From positions 1 through 64,000 of the forward strand of contig JAUIEC010000006.1 of assembly GCA_030428945.1 (NCBI GenBank): 64,000 nt of DNA, written 5' to 3'. Source of the DNA: Phycisphaerae bacterium (lineage in GTDB: Bacteria; Planctomycetota; Phycisphaerae; UBA1845; Fen-1342). Under the pieces are notes generated by a model that did no database searches, was not told where the DNA came from, and saw nothing but the letters and a program-made list of their open reading frames with translations. Within the stretch, counting starts at the first letter, position 1, and every line of letters begins with the position of its first letter. A program made the translations under genes and the position numbers. Positions 24,207 through 32,986 of the stretch are shown piece by piece.

Positions 24207-25228
24207 TGGCTCTGTTGTGCCGTCCGGCTGATTCCGGGGACGAGGTAATCGCGGAAGGCGCTTTCGAAATCGTAGCGTGGCGCCCAGCCCCAGTCCTGGC
24301 GGGCCGGGGTGTCGTTCACGTCGGCGGGCCAGGAGTCGACGATGCGGGTCCGTGGCAGATCGACTTCGTACCCGATCTGCGCGTCGGGGAAGTGTCGGAG
24401 GACTTCCTCGCGGATCTGGCCGGCGGAGGGGCTGAAGGCGGTGACGTTGTAGACCCGCTGGCGGAGCTTGCCGGCGTCGGCCTCGGCGAGTCGGACGAGT
24501 CCGTCGATGGCATCGGGCATGGCCATGAAGGGGATGACGACTTCGGGGTCGACGAAGCAGTTGTAGGGTTCGCCGCGGGCGGCGGCGTGCAGCATTTCGG
24601 GGGCGTAGTCGCTGGTTCCGCCGGAGGGTGCGGTCTGGGCGCTGATCAGGCCGGGGTAGCGGAGGGCGCGGAAGTCGACGCCGCTGGGGGCCGGATCCTG
24701 GGCGAGCTGGCGGAAGTGGTCGGAGAAGTAGCGTCCGAGCTGTTCGCAGTAGAGCTTGTTGCAGCCGTACATGGTACGGGGGAAGGCGAACTCGGTTTCG
24801 GTCACGCGGCCGGCGTCGGTTTTGGCGGCCCGATCGGGGAGTCCGTAGGCGGCGATGGAGCTGGGGAAGAGGAACTTGACGGTGTTTCCGTGCCAGCGGG
24901 CCTGTTCGTGGGCGAGTTTGAGCAGGTTGAGGGTGCCGTTGACGTTGACGGCGTGGGCGGCGTCGGGGGTGTATTCGGCGCGGGTCGAGAGCAGTGCGGC
25001 GAGGTGGTAGATCGCGTGGATTTCGAATTCGCTGACGAGTCGCTGGAGCAGGTTCTGGTCGACGATGTCGCCGACGATGCTGGCGTGGCAGTGTCGCTGC
25101 AGTTGTTCGTCGAGGGGGTGCAGGTCGAGGGCGACGATGTCCTGGTGGGTCTGGTGCGAGAAGTAGTCGATCAGGCCATGGCCGATCTCTCCGTTGGCGC
25201 CGGTGATCAGCACGACGGGCTTTCGCAT
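24200..25228 (-). CDS. SDR-type L-threonine 3-dehydrogenase
   Basis: This 342-residue extended SDR is close to the UDP-galactose-epimerase-like L-threonine dehydrogenases, which oxidise threonine to 2-amino-3-ketobutyrate. Supporting segments are LITGANGEIGHGL, FPSSIAAYG, TMYGCNKLYCEQLG (catalytic Tyr/Lys), RYPGLISAQTAPSGGTSDYAPE, CFVDPEVVIPFMAMPDAID and YNVTAFSPSAGQI. The last four are particular to this subfamily. It would feed threonine to glycine and acetyl-CoA; no kbl gene is nearby. Confidence 0.85.
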   Translation of the reverse strand: MRKPVVLITGANGEIGHGLIDYFSHQTHQDIVALDLHPLDEQLQRHCHASIVGDIVDQNLLQRLVSEFEIHAIYHLAALLSTRAEYTPDAAHAVNVNGTLNLLKLAHEQARWHGNTVKFLFPSSIAAYGLPDRAAKTDAGRVTETEFAFPRTMYGCNKLYCEQLGRYFSDHFRQLAQDPAPSGVDFRALRYPGLISAQTAPSGGTSDYAPEMLHAAARGEPYNCFVDPEVVIPFMAMPDAIDGLVRLAEADAGKLRQRVYNVTAFSPSAGQIREEVLRHFPDAQIGYEVDLPRTRIVDSWPADVNDTPARQDWGWAPRYDFESAFRDYLVPGISRTAQQSHG

Positions 25229-25296
25229 GGTGTGTTCCTACGCGGCGAGGCGGGCGGGCAGGTTGACGGGCTGCCGGCGGCCTTGCCGGTTTCATT

Positions 25297-26094
25297 CTAC
25301 TGCCCGGGGGAGTTTTCTTCCTCGTCGGCGTCGGTGTCCGGGTCGTTCTCGGGCTGGTCCTGGGGGCGGGGGTCGGACAGGCCGGTGTGCTGGCAGATGT
25401 GGTCGAGGATTTCGTCGTAGCGGTCGACGCGGTAGTTATCGAGTCGCAGCCTGCGTTCGCTGCCGCCGCTGTCGTAGACGAGGTCGACCCAGCCCTTGGG
25501 GCTGAAGTTGGTGAACTGCTTCATGGCGCTGAGGGGGATTTCGGTGCGGTTGTAGACCAGTTTCTGCTGGTCGATGGTGACGCGCAGTCCGAGCAGGGCC
25601 AGGAGGCGGAAGAGTGCGTAGAGGGCGACGGCCAGGCAGAGGGCGCCCCAGACGTAGATCTGGTACTGGATTTCCTCGCGGGTCTTGGCCCACTTGGTCC
25701 AGACGAGTCCCTCGGGGACGATCTTTCCGAAGCGGAGCTTCGCTTCGAGCATGCCGTAGTCGCTGACGTAGTACTGGTAGGTTTCGCCCTGCAGGCCGGG
25801 CTTGACGTGCATGGGCTGTCCGAACTGCTCGGTCAGGCTGGCCGGTTCGGTGGGCGGGTTTTCGAGCAGTTTGTCGATTTCGGGTTTGGTGGGGGTATCG
25901 CCGAAGGTTTCGGGCAGGTCGGACTGCTGGATGCCGATCTTTCCGGGCAGGACGCGGGCGGCTTCGGCCCGGTTCTTGGCGAGGTAGCCCCAGATGCCGT
26001 CGTAGAAGAAGTAGCCGGCGAAGGCGAAGGTCATCAGGAAGATGATCAGGTATCGGTTTCGGTCGCCGCTGGCCGGTCCGCTTTCGATCTGCAT
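25297..26094 (-). CDS. Two-helix membrane protein of unknown function
   Basis: This 265-residue protein has a short N-terminal cytoplasmic part, one membrane helix at about 14-30 (YLIIFLMTFAFAGYFFY), an extracytoplasmic domain, a second helix pair at about 143-170 (IYVWGALCLAVALYALFRLLALLGL) and a soluble C-terminal domain resembling a PH-like fold (QKLVYNRTEIPLSAMKQFTNF). The tail is acidic (DPDTDADEEE). I do not recognise the family. It is divergent from gpmI. Confidence 0.7.
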   Translation of the reverse strand: MQIESGPASGDRNRYLIIFLMTFAFAGYFFYDGIWGYLAKNRAEAARVLPGKIGIQQSDLPETFGDTPTKPEIDKLLENPPTEPASLTEQFGQPMHVKPGLQGETYQYYVSDYGMLEAKLRFGKIVPEGLVWTKWAKTREEIQYQIYVWGALCLAVALYALFRLLALLGLRVTIDQQKLVYNRTEIPLSAMKQFTNFSPKGWVDLVYDSGGSERRLRLDNYRVDRYDEILDHICQHTGLSDPRPQDQPENDPDTDADEEENSPGQ

Positions 26095-26256
26095 GACGGT
26101 CTCGCTGGTTCGGTTGTGCCCGCTGCGCCGCCCGGGCGCGAAGCGGCATCGTAGCATCTGGGGGGCCCTTCGACTACGCTCCGAGCGGGTCCGATTGTGC
26201 TTCTCCGTGGTGGCGCGGGGCCCGCAGGGGCGGGTTCACGAGGTGGTGAAACGACG

Positions 26257-27864
26257 ATGAAGATTCGACGACCGTGCATCGTGATCATCCGGGACGGCTG
26301 GGGTGAGAATCCGCATGCCGAGTGGGATCACGCCAATGCCGTCAGGCTGGCCGAGACGCCGGTGGACGACCGTCTGCGGCGGACCTGTCCGTTCACGCTG
26401 ATCCGGACCAGCGGGCTGGATGTTGGTCTGCAGGACGGGACGATGGGCAACAGCGAGGTCGGGCACCAGAACATCGGGGCCGGGCGGATCGTCAACCAGG
26501 ACGCGGTCCGGATCAGCAGGGCGATCGAGGACGGGTCGTTCTACACGAACGCGGAGCTGGTCAGCGCGGTCGAGCGCTGCCAGGCGCGGGGCGGCAGTCT
26601 GCACGTGATCGGCCTGGCGAGTGACACGGGGGTGCACGCGCGTCTGGAGCACCTGTATGCGTGTGTTGAGCTGGCGGCCCGGCGGGGGTTGAAACGGGTG
26701 AACGTGCACTGCCTGATGGACGGTCGCGATTCGCCGCCGGAGTCGGGCATCGAGTACGTCGCGCAGATCGAAGCGCGGCTGCGCGAGATCGGGGTCGGGC
26801 AGATCGCGAGCCTGTGCGGGCGCTACTGGGCGATGGATCGCGACAACCGCTGGGAGCGGACCGAGCGGGCCTATCGCATGCTGGTGCACGGCGACGCCGA
26901 CGCGGCCCCGAACGCGGGCGCGGCTTTGCGGCGCTACTACGAGAATCCGAGCGAGCCGACGATGCACGGCGACGAGTTCGTTCCGCCGACGGTGATCAGC
27001 GAGGACGGGCGGCACCCGGTGGCGACGATCCGCGACGGGGACGCGGTAATCTTCTACAACTTCCGCGGCGACCGGCCGCGGCAGTTGACCAAGGCGTTCA
27101 CGCTGGACGCGTTTCCGTTCGAGGGGCGCGATCGGACCGGCACCGTTCGCGAGATGGGTTTCTCCCGCGAGGCGCGTCCGGAGATCGACTACGTGACGAT
27201 GACCGCCTACGAGGCGGGCCTGCCGGTCAAGGTCGCGTATCCGAAGCCGCCGAAGATGATCAACACCGGGGGCGAGTACCTGGCGAACCTGGGCCTGCGG
27301 CAGTTTCGATCGGCCGAGACGGAGAAGTACGCGCACGTGACGTTCTTCTTCAACGATTACCGCGAGGAGCCTTTCCCGGGTGAGGAGCGGGGGCTGATCG
27401 CTTCGCCGAAGGTCAGCACGTACGACCAGCAGCCCGAGATGTCGGCGCTGCCGCTGACGGACGCGATGCTGGCGCGGATCGACACGGGGGTGGATGACTT
27501 CATCGTGCTGAACTTCGCGAACCCGGACATGGTCGGGCACACCGGCAACCTGGCGGCGGCGACGCAGGCCTGCAAGGTGGTGGACGCGTGCGTCGGCCGG
27601 GTGCTGGCGGCGATCGAGTCGAAGGGTGGCTGCGCGATCGTGACGGCCGACCACGGCAACGCGGAGCAGATGATCGATCCGGAGACGGGCGGTCCGCACA
27701 CGTCGCACACGACCTACACGGTTCCGCTGTACGTGGTGGGCGAGGCCTTTGCGGGTTCGAAGTTGCGCGACGATGGTCGCCTGGCCGACGTCGTGCCGAC
27801 GGCGCTGGAGATGATGGGCCTGCCGATTCCGAAGGAGATGACGGGGACGCCGCTGCTGGTCTGA
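26257..27864 (+). CDS. gpmI: Phosphoglycerate mutase, cofactor-independent
   Basis: GpmI interconverts 3- and 2-phosphoglycerate with manganese in glycolysis. The 535-residue protein has metal-binding Asp in IIRDGWG (13), the phosphorylated Ser in GNSEVGH (66), MDGRDSPP, GRYWAMDRDNRWERTERAY, IFYNFRGDRPRQL, NPDMVGHTG and VTADHGNAEQM. All catalytic blocks are intact. I chose the ATG at 26257; a longer frame upstream looks non-coding. A hairpin follows the stop. Confidence 0.95.
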   Translation: MKIRRPCIVIIRDGWGENPHAEWDHANAVRLAETPVDDRLRRTCPFTLIRTSGLDVGLQDGTMGNSEVGHQNIGAGRIVNQDAVRISRAIEDGSFYTNAELVSAVERCQARGGSLHVIGLASDTGVHARLEHLYACVELAARRGLKRVNVHCLMDGRDSPPESGIEYVAQIEARLREIGVGQIASLCGRYWAMDRDNRWERTERAYRMLVHGDADAAPNAGAALRRYYENPSEPTMHGDEFVPPTVISEDGRHPVATIRDGDAVIFYNFRGDRPRQLTKAFTLDAFPFEGRDRTGTVREMGFSREARPEIDYVTMTAYEAGLPVKVAYPKPPKMINTGGEYLANLGLRQFRSAETEKYAHVTFFFNDYREEPFPGEERGLIASPKVSTYDQQPEMSALPLTDAMLARIDTGVDDFIVLNFANPDMVGHTGNLAAATQACKVVDACVGRVLAAIESKGGCAIVTADHGNAEQMIDPETGGPHTSHTTYTVPLYVVGEAFAGSKLRDDGRLADVVPTALEMMGLPIPKEMTGTPLLV

Positions 27865-27927
27865 CGCGTCCCGCGCCGACGGGAAACCGCTTCACGCGCT
27901 TCCGCCGCCCGGTTAAGGTGCCGGGTC

Positions 27928-27948
27928 GATCCCCCGTTCGGGGGTTTG
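27928..27948 (+). terminator. Probable terminator of gpmI
   Basis: CCCCCG and CGGGGG form a tight hairpin followed by TTT, 65 bases after the gpmI stop and 30 bases before the TPR gene. Confidence 0.5.
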
Positions 27949-27976
27949 CCGATTCCAGGCCCTGCGGAAGTTCGCC

Positions 27977-29656
27977 ATGAAGAAGATCGTTGTTGTCGGG
28001 ATGCTGATCGTCGCGGTCGGGCTGACGGCGGGCTGCAGTGTCAGCCGTTACATGGTCTACGGCGGTCTGGGATCGCCGCAGTTGTTCGAGGAGATGGGGG
28101 GTCTGACCCGCAAGGTCACGACCGACTCGGACGAGGCGCAGCGTTACTTCGACCAGGGTCTGAACTGGCTGTACGCGTTCAATCATGACGAAGCGGTCCG
28201 GTCGTTCACGCGGGCCGCGGAGATTGATCCGTCCTGCGCGATGGCCTGGTGGGGCGTCTCGTACGCGCAGGGTCCGAACTACAACGATCCGGTGATGAAC
28301 CCGTACCGCTCGAAGGCGGCCTGGGACGCTCTGCAGAAGGCGCGGGCGGCGGTCGACGATGAGACGGACGTGGAGCGGGCGCTGATCGAGGCGCTTGCGA
28401 AGCGCTACGAGAATCCGCCGCCGAAGGATCGCCGGCACCTGGAGCGGGCCTTCAGCGACGCGATGGCCGAGGTCCGGGCGAGGTTTCCGGATGATCTCGA
28501 GATCGGCGTGATGTACGCCGAGGCGCTGATGCAGCGGCACCCGTGGGAGTTGTACCGGCCGGACGGCACGCCGGCCCGGGCGGACACGGGGACGATCGTG
28601 TCGGTGCTCGAGCGGGTGCTGGCGGAGGCGCCCGATCATCCCGGCGCGAACCACCTGTACATTCACGCGGTCGAGCCGAGCAACGAGAAGGACCGCGGGG
28701 TCGCGGCGGCGGATGCGCTTTCCGACCGGGTGCCGGCCAGCGGGCACCTGCTGCACATGCCGTCGCACATCTATGCGCAGGTCGGGATGTGGGATCGTTC
28801 GATCGAGCAGAACCAGAAGGCGATCCGCAGCGACGCGCGGTATCGCGGACTGTCGCCGAAGCAACTGACGCAGCACGGCTACATGGCGCACAACGCGCAC
28901 ATGCTGGCGTTCTCGGCGATGATGGTCGGGCGCGAGAAGGATGCCCTGGAGGCCGCCCGCCTGATCTGGGAGAACACGCCGCCGGAACTGCCGTTCGTCG
29001 GGCCGCTGATGTGCTCGGTCTACGATGTTCACAAGCGCTTCGGTCGCTGGGACGCGCTGCTGGCCGAACCCGCGCCGGCGGGTGGCGGTGCGTTGTCGAA
29101 GGCGATCTGGCGGGCGCACCGGGCGATCGCGTATGCCGCCAGGCACGAGTTCGATGAGGCCAGGCGGGAGCAGGCGGCGTTCCGGTCCGCCATGCGGGCG
29201 ATTACGCCGGCGCAGATGGGGGACTTCTACGGCGTCACGCTGAAGTTCCTGCTGGTCAGCGACTTCTTCGTGGCCGGTGAACTGGCGCTGCAGCAGGATG
29301 ACCTGGAGAAGGCGGCCGGACTGCTGGAGCAGGCGGTGGCGCTCGAGGACACGCTGGGGTACGGCGAGCCGCCGCAGTGGCTGCAGCCGGCGCGGCACAC
29401 GCTGGGGGCGGTCTACCTGAAGGACGGCAAGTTCGCCGAAGCGGAGCGGGTCTATCGCGAGGATCTCGCGAGGTGGCCACGGAACGGGTGGTCGCTGCTG
29501 GGGCTGAGCCAGTCGCTGGCGGCGCAGGGTGATGCCGGGGGTGCGGCCACCGCGCGGGCCGCGTTCGACGAGGTCTGGCAGGGGGCCGACAGTCCGATCA
29601 CGACCAGTTGCCGCTGCCTGTTGTCGGTCAAGGCGGACGGTTCGGCGGCGCCGTAG
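27977..29656 (+). CDS. TPR-repeat lipoprotein
   Basis: This 559-residue precursor has a lipoprotein signal (GLTAGC, Cys near residue 20). The mature protein is helical repeats: an obvious TPR pair at 55-100 (AQRYFDQGLNWLYAFNHDEAVRSF), more at about 160-330, and a final one at about 470-540 (GAVYLKDGKFAEAERVYREDL). HMPSHIYAQVGMWDRSI and NHLYIHAVE match a conserved family of large TPR lipoproteins seen in many environmental bacteria. It probably scaffolds protein contacts at the envelope; partner unknown. Confidence 0.8.
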   Translation: MKKIVVVGMLIVAVGLTAGCSVSRYMVYGGLGSPQLFEEMGGLTRKVTTDSDEAQRYFDQGLNWLYAFNHDEAVRSFTRAAEIDPSCAMAWWGVSYAQGPNYNDPVMNPYRSKAAWDALQKARAAVDDETDVERALIEALAKRYENPPPKDRRHLERAFSDAMAEVRARFPDDLEIGVMYAEALMQRHPWELYRPDGTPARADTGTIVSVLERVLAEAPDHPGANHLYIHAVEPSNEKDRGVAAADALSDRVPASGHLLHMPSHIYAQVGMWDRSIEQNQKAIRSDARYRGLSPKQLTQHGYMAHNAHMLAFSAMMVGREKDALEAARLIWENTPPELPFVGPLMCSVYDVHKRFGRWDALLAEPAPAGGGALSKAIWRAHRAIAYAARHEFDEARREQAAFRSAMRAITPAQMGDFYGVTLKFLLVSDFFVAGELALQQDDLEKAAGLLEQAVALEDTLGYGEPPQWLQPARHTLGAVYLKDGKFAEAERVYREDLARWPRNGWSLLGLSQSLAAQGDAGGAATARAAFDEVWQGADSPITTSCRCLLSVKADGSAAP

Positions 29657-29660
29657 CGGG

Positions 29661-30671
29661 TCAGTCGCGTTCGCTGAGGACGACTTCCTGTCGGGCGATG
29701 GTGACGACGTCGGTGGTGGCGGCGGCGGAGTCGGTACGGACGATGTAGCTGGGTCGCTGTTTGACTTCCTCGTAGAGGCGGCCGACGTACTCGCCGAGGA
29801 TCCAGAGCACGATCAACTGCACGCCACCGATCAGCAGGACGCTGGCGAGAATCGAGCTCCAGCCGGGGACGACGAGATCCGGGCGGAAGATGCGGGCGCC
29901 GAGCACGAAGGCGAGGTAGGCCATGGCCGCCAGCGAGATCAGTCCTCCGGCGAGTCCGGCGAGTCGCAGGGGCAGGATCGAGAACGAGAAGAGGGCGTCG
30001 CTGGCCAGGCGGAGCATGCTGCGGAGCGAGTACTTGCTGTGCCCGGTGAGTCGTTCGGCGGCGTCGTAGGGGACCTGGACCTGTCGGAACCCGATCCAGC
30101 GGACGAGTCCGCGGTTGAAGCGGCAGCGTTCGCGGCAGGCGACGAGGGCGTCGACGGCGATGCGGCTGAGGAGTCGGAAGTCGGCGGAACCGGGGGTCAG
30201 ATCGAGTCGGGTGGCGGCGCCGAGCAGGCGGTAGAACCAGCGCGATCCGGCCCGTTTGAGGGCGTTGCCGCCGACGGGATCGCGGCGGACGGCCTGAACG
30301 ATTTCGGCGCCGGCCCGCCAGTGCCCGATCAGTTCGGGGATCAGTTCCGGTGGATGCTGCAGGTCGCCGTCGAGGCTGATGACGGCATCGCCGCGGGCGT
30401 GTTCGAGTCCGGCCAGGAGGGCGGCCTGGTGTCCGAAGTTGCGTGACAGTTCGAGGATGCGGACGGCGGGGCTGGCGGCGGCGAGTTGGCGGAGTCGGTC
30501 GGGAGTCTGGTCGGTGCTGCCGTCGTCGACGAAGAGCAGTTCGTACGGCAGGCCGGTGGCGCTGAGTGCGGTGGCGATTCGGGCGGCGAGGGGGCTGACG
30601 TTGTCGGCTTCGCTGCAGACCGGAACGACCACCGAAATCAACGGAAGGTGTTTGTTTTCAGAAGTTTGCAT
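29661..30671 (-). CDS. Glycosyltransferase family 2, polyprenyl-phosphate type
   Basis: This 336-residue protein has a GT2 catalytic domain (LISVVVPVCSEADNV, FVDDGSTDQT, ISLDGDLQHPPELI, then RDPVGGNALKRAGSRWFYRLL) and two C-terminal membrane helices (about 235-260 and 270-298). It resembles DPM1/ArnC/GtrB-like enzymes that load a sugar onto undecaprenyl phosphate. Donor unknown. A TATAAT lies 8 bases before the ATG with no ribosome-binding site, so the message is probably leaderless. It is a single-gene unit. Confidence 0.9.
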   Translation of the reverse strand: MQTSENKHLPLISVVVPVCSEADNVSPLAARIATALSATGLPYELLFVDDGSTDQTPDRLRQLAAASPAVRILELSRNFGHQAALLAGLEHARGDAVISLDGDLQHPPELIPELIGHWRAGAEIVQAVRRDPVGGNALKRAGSRWFYRLLGAATRLDLTPGSADFRLLSRIAVDALVACRERCRFNRGLVRWIGFRQVQVPYDAAERLTGHSKYSLRSMLRLASDALFSFSILPLRLAGLAGGLISLAAMAYLAFVLGARIFRPDLVVPGWSSILASVLLIGGVQLIVLWILGEYVGRLYEEVKQRPSYIVRTDSAAATTDVVTIARQEVVLSERD

Positions 30672-30679
30672 CGCCGGGC

Positions 30680-30685
30680 ATTATA
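30680..30685 (-). promoter_or_regulatory. -10 box, leaderless start of GT2 gene
   Basis: On the minus strand this is a perfect TATAAT ending 8 bases before the ATG at 30671, so transcription should start at or beside the start codon. Confidence 0.5.
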
Positions 30686-30842
30686 GCCGGTCGGGGGTCC
30701 TTGTGCGGCAGAATCTGCGCGGTACGCTTGACGCGCATGGGAGAGCGCTTAGGCTTTCTCGATTCACTCGGGCGACGGCCTTTCCCCCTGTAAAGGAAGC
30801 GGCCGCGGGTGCCCGGGAATCATGGTTTGGAAGGAGAATGCA

Positions 30843-30965
30843 ATGGAAACTGATGGTGGTCTGCTCGGTAACCTGACTGGTATTCTGGGCTCGCTCGGCA
30901 TCCTCGGCACGATTCTGGCCATCGGCATCGGAATCTTCGTCTGGAACTTCTTCTTCCGCGACTAG
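30843..30965 (+). CDS. 40-residue membrane microprotein
   Basis: A clean gene for METDGGLLGNLTGILGSLGI followed by LGTILAIGIGIFVWNFFFRD. It has a very good ribosome-binding site (AAGGAG, 6 bases before the ATG) and a terminator 45 bases after the stop, so I take it as real. It has a Gly/Leu/Ile-rich helix at about 12-37 ending in an aromatic cluster and RD. The GILGSLGILG segment is glycine-zipper-like. No family is known to me; it could be a small membrane modulator or toxin-like peptide. Confidence 0.7.
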   Translation: METDGGLLGNLTGILGSLGILGTILAIGIGIFVWNFFFRD

Positions 30966-31007
30966 GCTGATCGTCCGGCCACGCCGGGCAGCGGAATAAG
31001 ATCGAAG

Positions 31008-31047
31008 ACGCCGTCGGGCTTTCGGGCCCCGCGGCGTTTTCGCTTTT
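31008..31047 (+). terminator. Rho-independent terminator after microprotein gene
   Basis: CGCCGTCGGG pairs with CCCCGCGGCG (one bulge) and is followed by TTTTCGCTTTT. It ends just before the queD stop on the opposite strand. Confidence 0.75.
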
Positions 31048-31409
31048 CAGGGGCCGCGGTAGATGCACTGGCTGGTGCATGTTTCGTGGACGGTGATGGC
31101 GGCGAGCAGTGGCAGGGCGGGTTTCAGTTCGTTCCAGATCCAGACGGCGAGGTTCTCGGCGGTCGGGTTTTCGAGGCCGGGGATGTCGTTGAGATAGCGG
31201 TGGTCGAGTCGTTCGCGGAGCGGGGCGAAGGCGCTCTTGATCGCGCCATAGTCGACCAGGTAGCCCTGATCGGGCGGCAGGTCGCCGCGTACGTGGACGT
31301 CGACGCGAAAGCTGTGCCCGTGCAGGCGGCGGCACTTGTGACCTTCGGGGAAGGTCGGCAGCAGGTGGGCGGCTTCGAAGCGAAACGACTTGACCAGTTC
31401 AATCTGCAT
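31047..31409 (-). CDS. queD: 6-carboxy-5,6,7,8-tetrahydropterin synthase
   Basis: QueD converts dihydroneopterin triphosphate to carboxy-tetrahydropterin in queuosine/7-deazaguanine synthesis. The 120-residue protein has the zinc ligands His15, His30 and His32 and the catalytic Cys26 in FEAAHLLPTF and CRRLHGHSF, then DHRYLND, ENPTAENLAVWIW and the C-terminal Glu in VHETCTS. The start at 31409 gives the family N-terminus (MQIELVKSFRFEAAH). It is eight bases downstream of queE and is probably in the same operon. Confidence 0.93.
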   Translation of the reverse strand: MQIELVKSFRFEAAHLLPTFPEGHKCRRLHGHSFRVDVHVRGDLPPDQGYLVDYGAIKSAFAPLRERLDHRYLNDIPGLENPTAENLAVWIWNELKPALPLLAAITVHETCTSQCIYRGP

Positions 31410-31417
31410 CGGGACTC

Positions 31418-32107
31418 TCAGACGCCGCGTGTTTCGGGGGACCAGATGATCTTGTGCAGTTGCAGGCCGAAGTGGACGTTCAACCGATCGTCCAGGATCC
31501 AGGTGGCCAGGGACCGCGGGTCGAGGTGTCCCCGGGCAAGCTGCAGCAGGTCGGTGTTGGCCTGTCCGGTGACGGGTGCCATCAGGACCGGGCACCGGCG
31601 GGTGAGATCATATCGCCCGATGACATCGCGGGCCCATTCGTAGTCGGCCCGGTCGCCCAGTACGAACTTGACCTCGTCGCGGGGCGTAAGCAGGTCGATG
31701 TTCTCCCAGTGGTTGCGATCGACTTCGCCGCTGGAAGGTGTCTTGAGGTCGACGATGCGCACGATGCGGGAATCGACGCGAGCGATCGAGACGGCGCCTG
31801 AAGTCTCGACCGCTACCGTCTCGCAGCGGTCGAGCAGGCGGGCGAACAGTTCGTAGACGTTGGGTTGCAGCAGCGGTTCGCCGCCGGTGACTTCGACGAA
31901 CGGGCAGTTGTGCGTGCCGACGGTCTCGAGAATGTCGTCGATGGTCCGCCAGTCGCCCTCGTAGAAGGCGTACTCGGTGTCACAATAGGTGCAGCGGAGG
32001 TGGCAGCCGGTCAGTCGGATGAACACGCACCGCTGGCCGGCCCGGGTTCCTTCGCCCTGGATCGAGTGGAAGATCTCATGGATTCGCAACTGCCCCGTTC
32101 GTGCCAT
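31418..32107 (-). CDS. queE: 7-carboxy-7-deazaguanine synthase
   Basis: This 229-residue radical-SAM enzyme makes the 7-carboxy-7-deazaguanine ring. The cluster-binding cysteines are at 35, 39 and 42 (GCHLRCTYCDT), with SIQGEGTRAG and the SAM-binding VEVTGGEPLLQ and VDLKTPSSGE. It precedes queD by eight bases. A TATACT lies 6 bases before the ATG at 32107 with no ribosome-binding site, suggesting a leaderless message. Its first 30 bases overlap the divergent phosphodiester glycosidase gene. queC and queF are not in this window. Confidence 0.93.
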   Translation of the reverse strand: MARTGQLRIHEIFHSIQGEGTRAGQRCVFIRLTGCHLRCTYCDTEYAFYEGDWRTIDDILETVGTHNCPFVEVTGGEPLLQPNVYELFARLLDRCETVAVETSGAVSIARVDSRIVRIVDLKTPSSGEVDRNHWENIDLLTPRDEVKFVLGDRADYEWARDVIGRYDLTRRCPVLMAPVTGQANTDLLQLARGHLDPRSLATWILDDRLNVHFGLQLHKIIWSPETRGV

Positions 32108-32986
32108 GCCCGAAGTATAGCGTCCGCGGCGCGTCGTCCGGCGCGGGCGGCGCTGCTGCTGCTGGTGCTGCTGGCCGGGTGCCGTTCGGCGGATCATCCG
32201 ACCCGCGACGCGGCGTCGCTGATCGCACGGGCGGAATGGGAGCGGACGACGCCGGCCGAGGGGCTGACGTGGCAGCAGTGCCGCTTCGCCGACCTGTTCG
32301 GTGCCCCGCAGTGCATCAGCGTGCTGCGGGTCGATCTGCGGTCGCCGCTCCGCGTGCGCCTGGCCGCCAGCGAGAACGGCCGGGAGGCCACCAGCAGCAT
32401 CGCGACGCGGCACGCGGCGCTGGCGGCCGTCAACGGCAGCTTTTTCCTGATGCGGGGCGAGCAGGCGGGTCGTTCGGTCTGCTTCTTCAAGATTGACGGG
32501 CGGGTCCTGGCCGAGACGGTGGGCGGCCGGGGGATGGGGGCGGTGACGATCGGCGCGGACGGGTCGGTGTCGCTGATACGTCGGCCGAAGGTCGGATGGG
32601 AGGCGGCGACGTTGCCGGCCTCGGTGCTGGCGGCGGGTCCGATCCTGAGTTGGGACGGGATTCCGCGTCCGCGGCACGAGGCGCTGGAGCGGCACCCGCG
32701 AACGGCGGTGGGCCTGTCGCCGGACGGTCAGACGCTGGTGCTGGTGACGGTGGACGGGCGGACGGAGTCGGCCGGCGGGATGACGCTGCCGGAACTGCGA
32801 GAGACGATGAACGCGCTGGGCTGCGGCCGGTCGCTGAATCTTGACGGCGGGGGATCCTCGACGATGTGGCTGGCGGGTCGGGGCGTGGTGAATCATCCGT
32901 GCGACAACGACCGGTTCGACCGGGCCGGTGAGCGGGCGGTGGCGAACGCGATCATGGTCCTGCCGGCAGGTTCGGAACGCGACTGA
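32078..32986 (+). CDS. Phosphodiester glycosidase (NAGPA-like) lipoprotein
   Basis: This 302-residue precursor has a signal/lipobox LLAGC (Cys near residue 35). The mature domain matches the NAGPA/DUF2233 family, which removes N-acetylglucosamine or similar groups from phosphodiesters: AAVNGSFFLMRGEQ, RTAVGLSPDGQTLVLVTVDGR and the hallmark LNLDGGGSSTMW, then AVANAIMVLPA. Substrate unknown. The start at 32078 overlaps queE head-to-head by 30 bases; no later good start leaves the signal peptide intact. Its end overlaps the convergent hydrolase gene by 35 bases. Confidence 0.85.
   Translation: MDSQLPRSCHARSIASAARRPARAALLLLVLLAGCRSADHPTRDAASLIARAEWERTTPAEGLTWQQCRFADLFGAPQCISVLRVDLRSPLRVRLAASENGREATSSIATRHAALAAVNGSFFLMRGEQAGRSVCFFKIDGRVLAETVGGRGMGAVTIGADGSVSLIRRPKVGWEAATLPASVLAAGPILSWDGIPRPRHEALERHPRTAVGLSPDGQTLVLVTVDGRTESAGGMTLPELRETMNALGCGRSLNLDGGGSSTMWLAGRGVVNHPCDNDRFDRAGERAVANAIMVLPAGSERD
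32114..32119 (-). promoter_or_regulatory. -10-like box, leaderless queE
   Basis: On the minus strand TATACT ends 6 bases before the queE ATG. The box lies inside the signal-peptide codons of the divergent gene at 32078. Confidence 0.45.
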
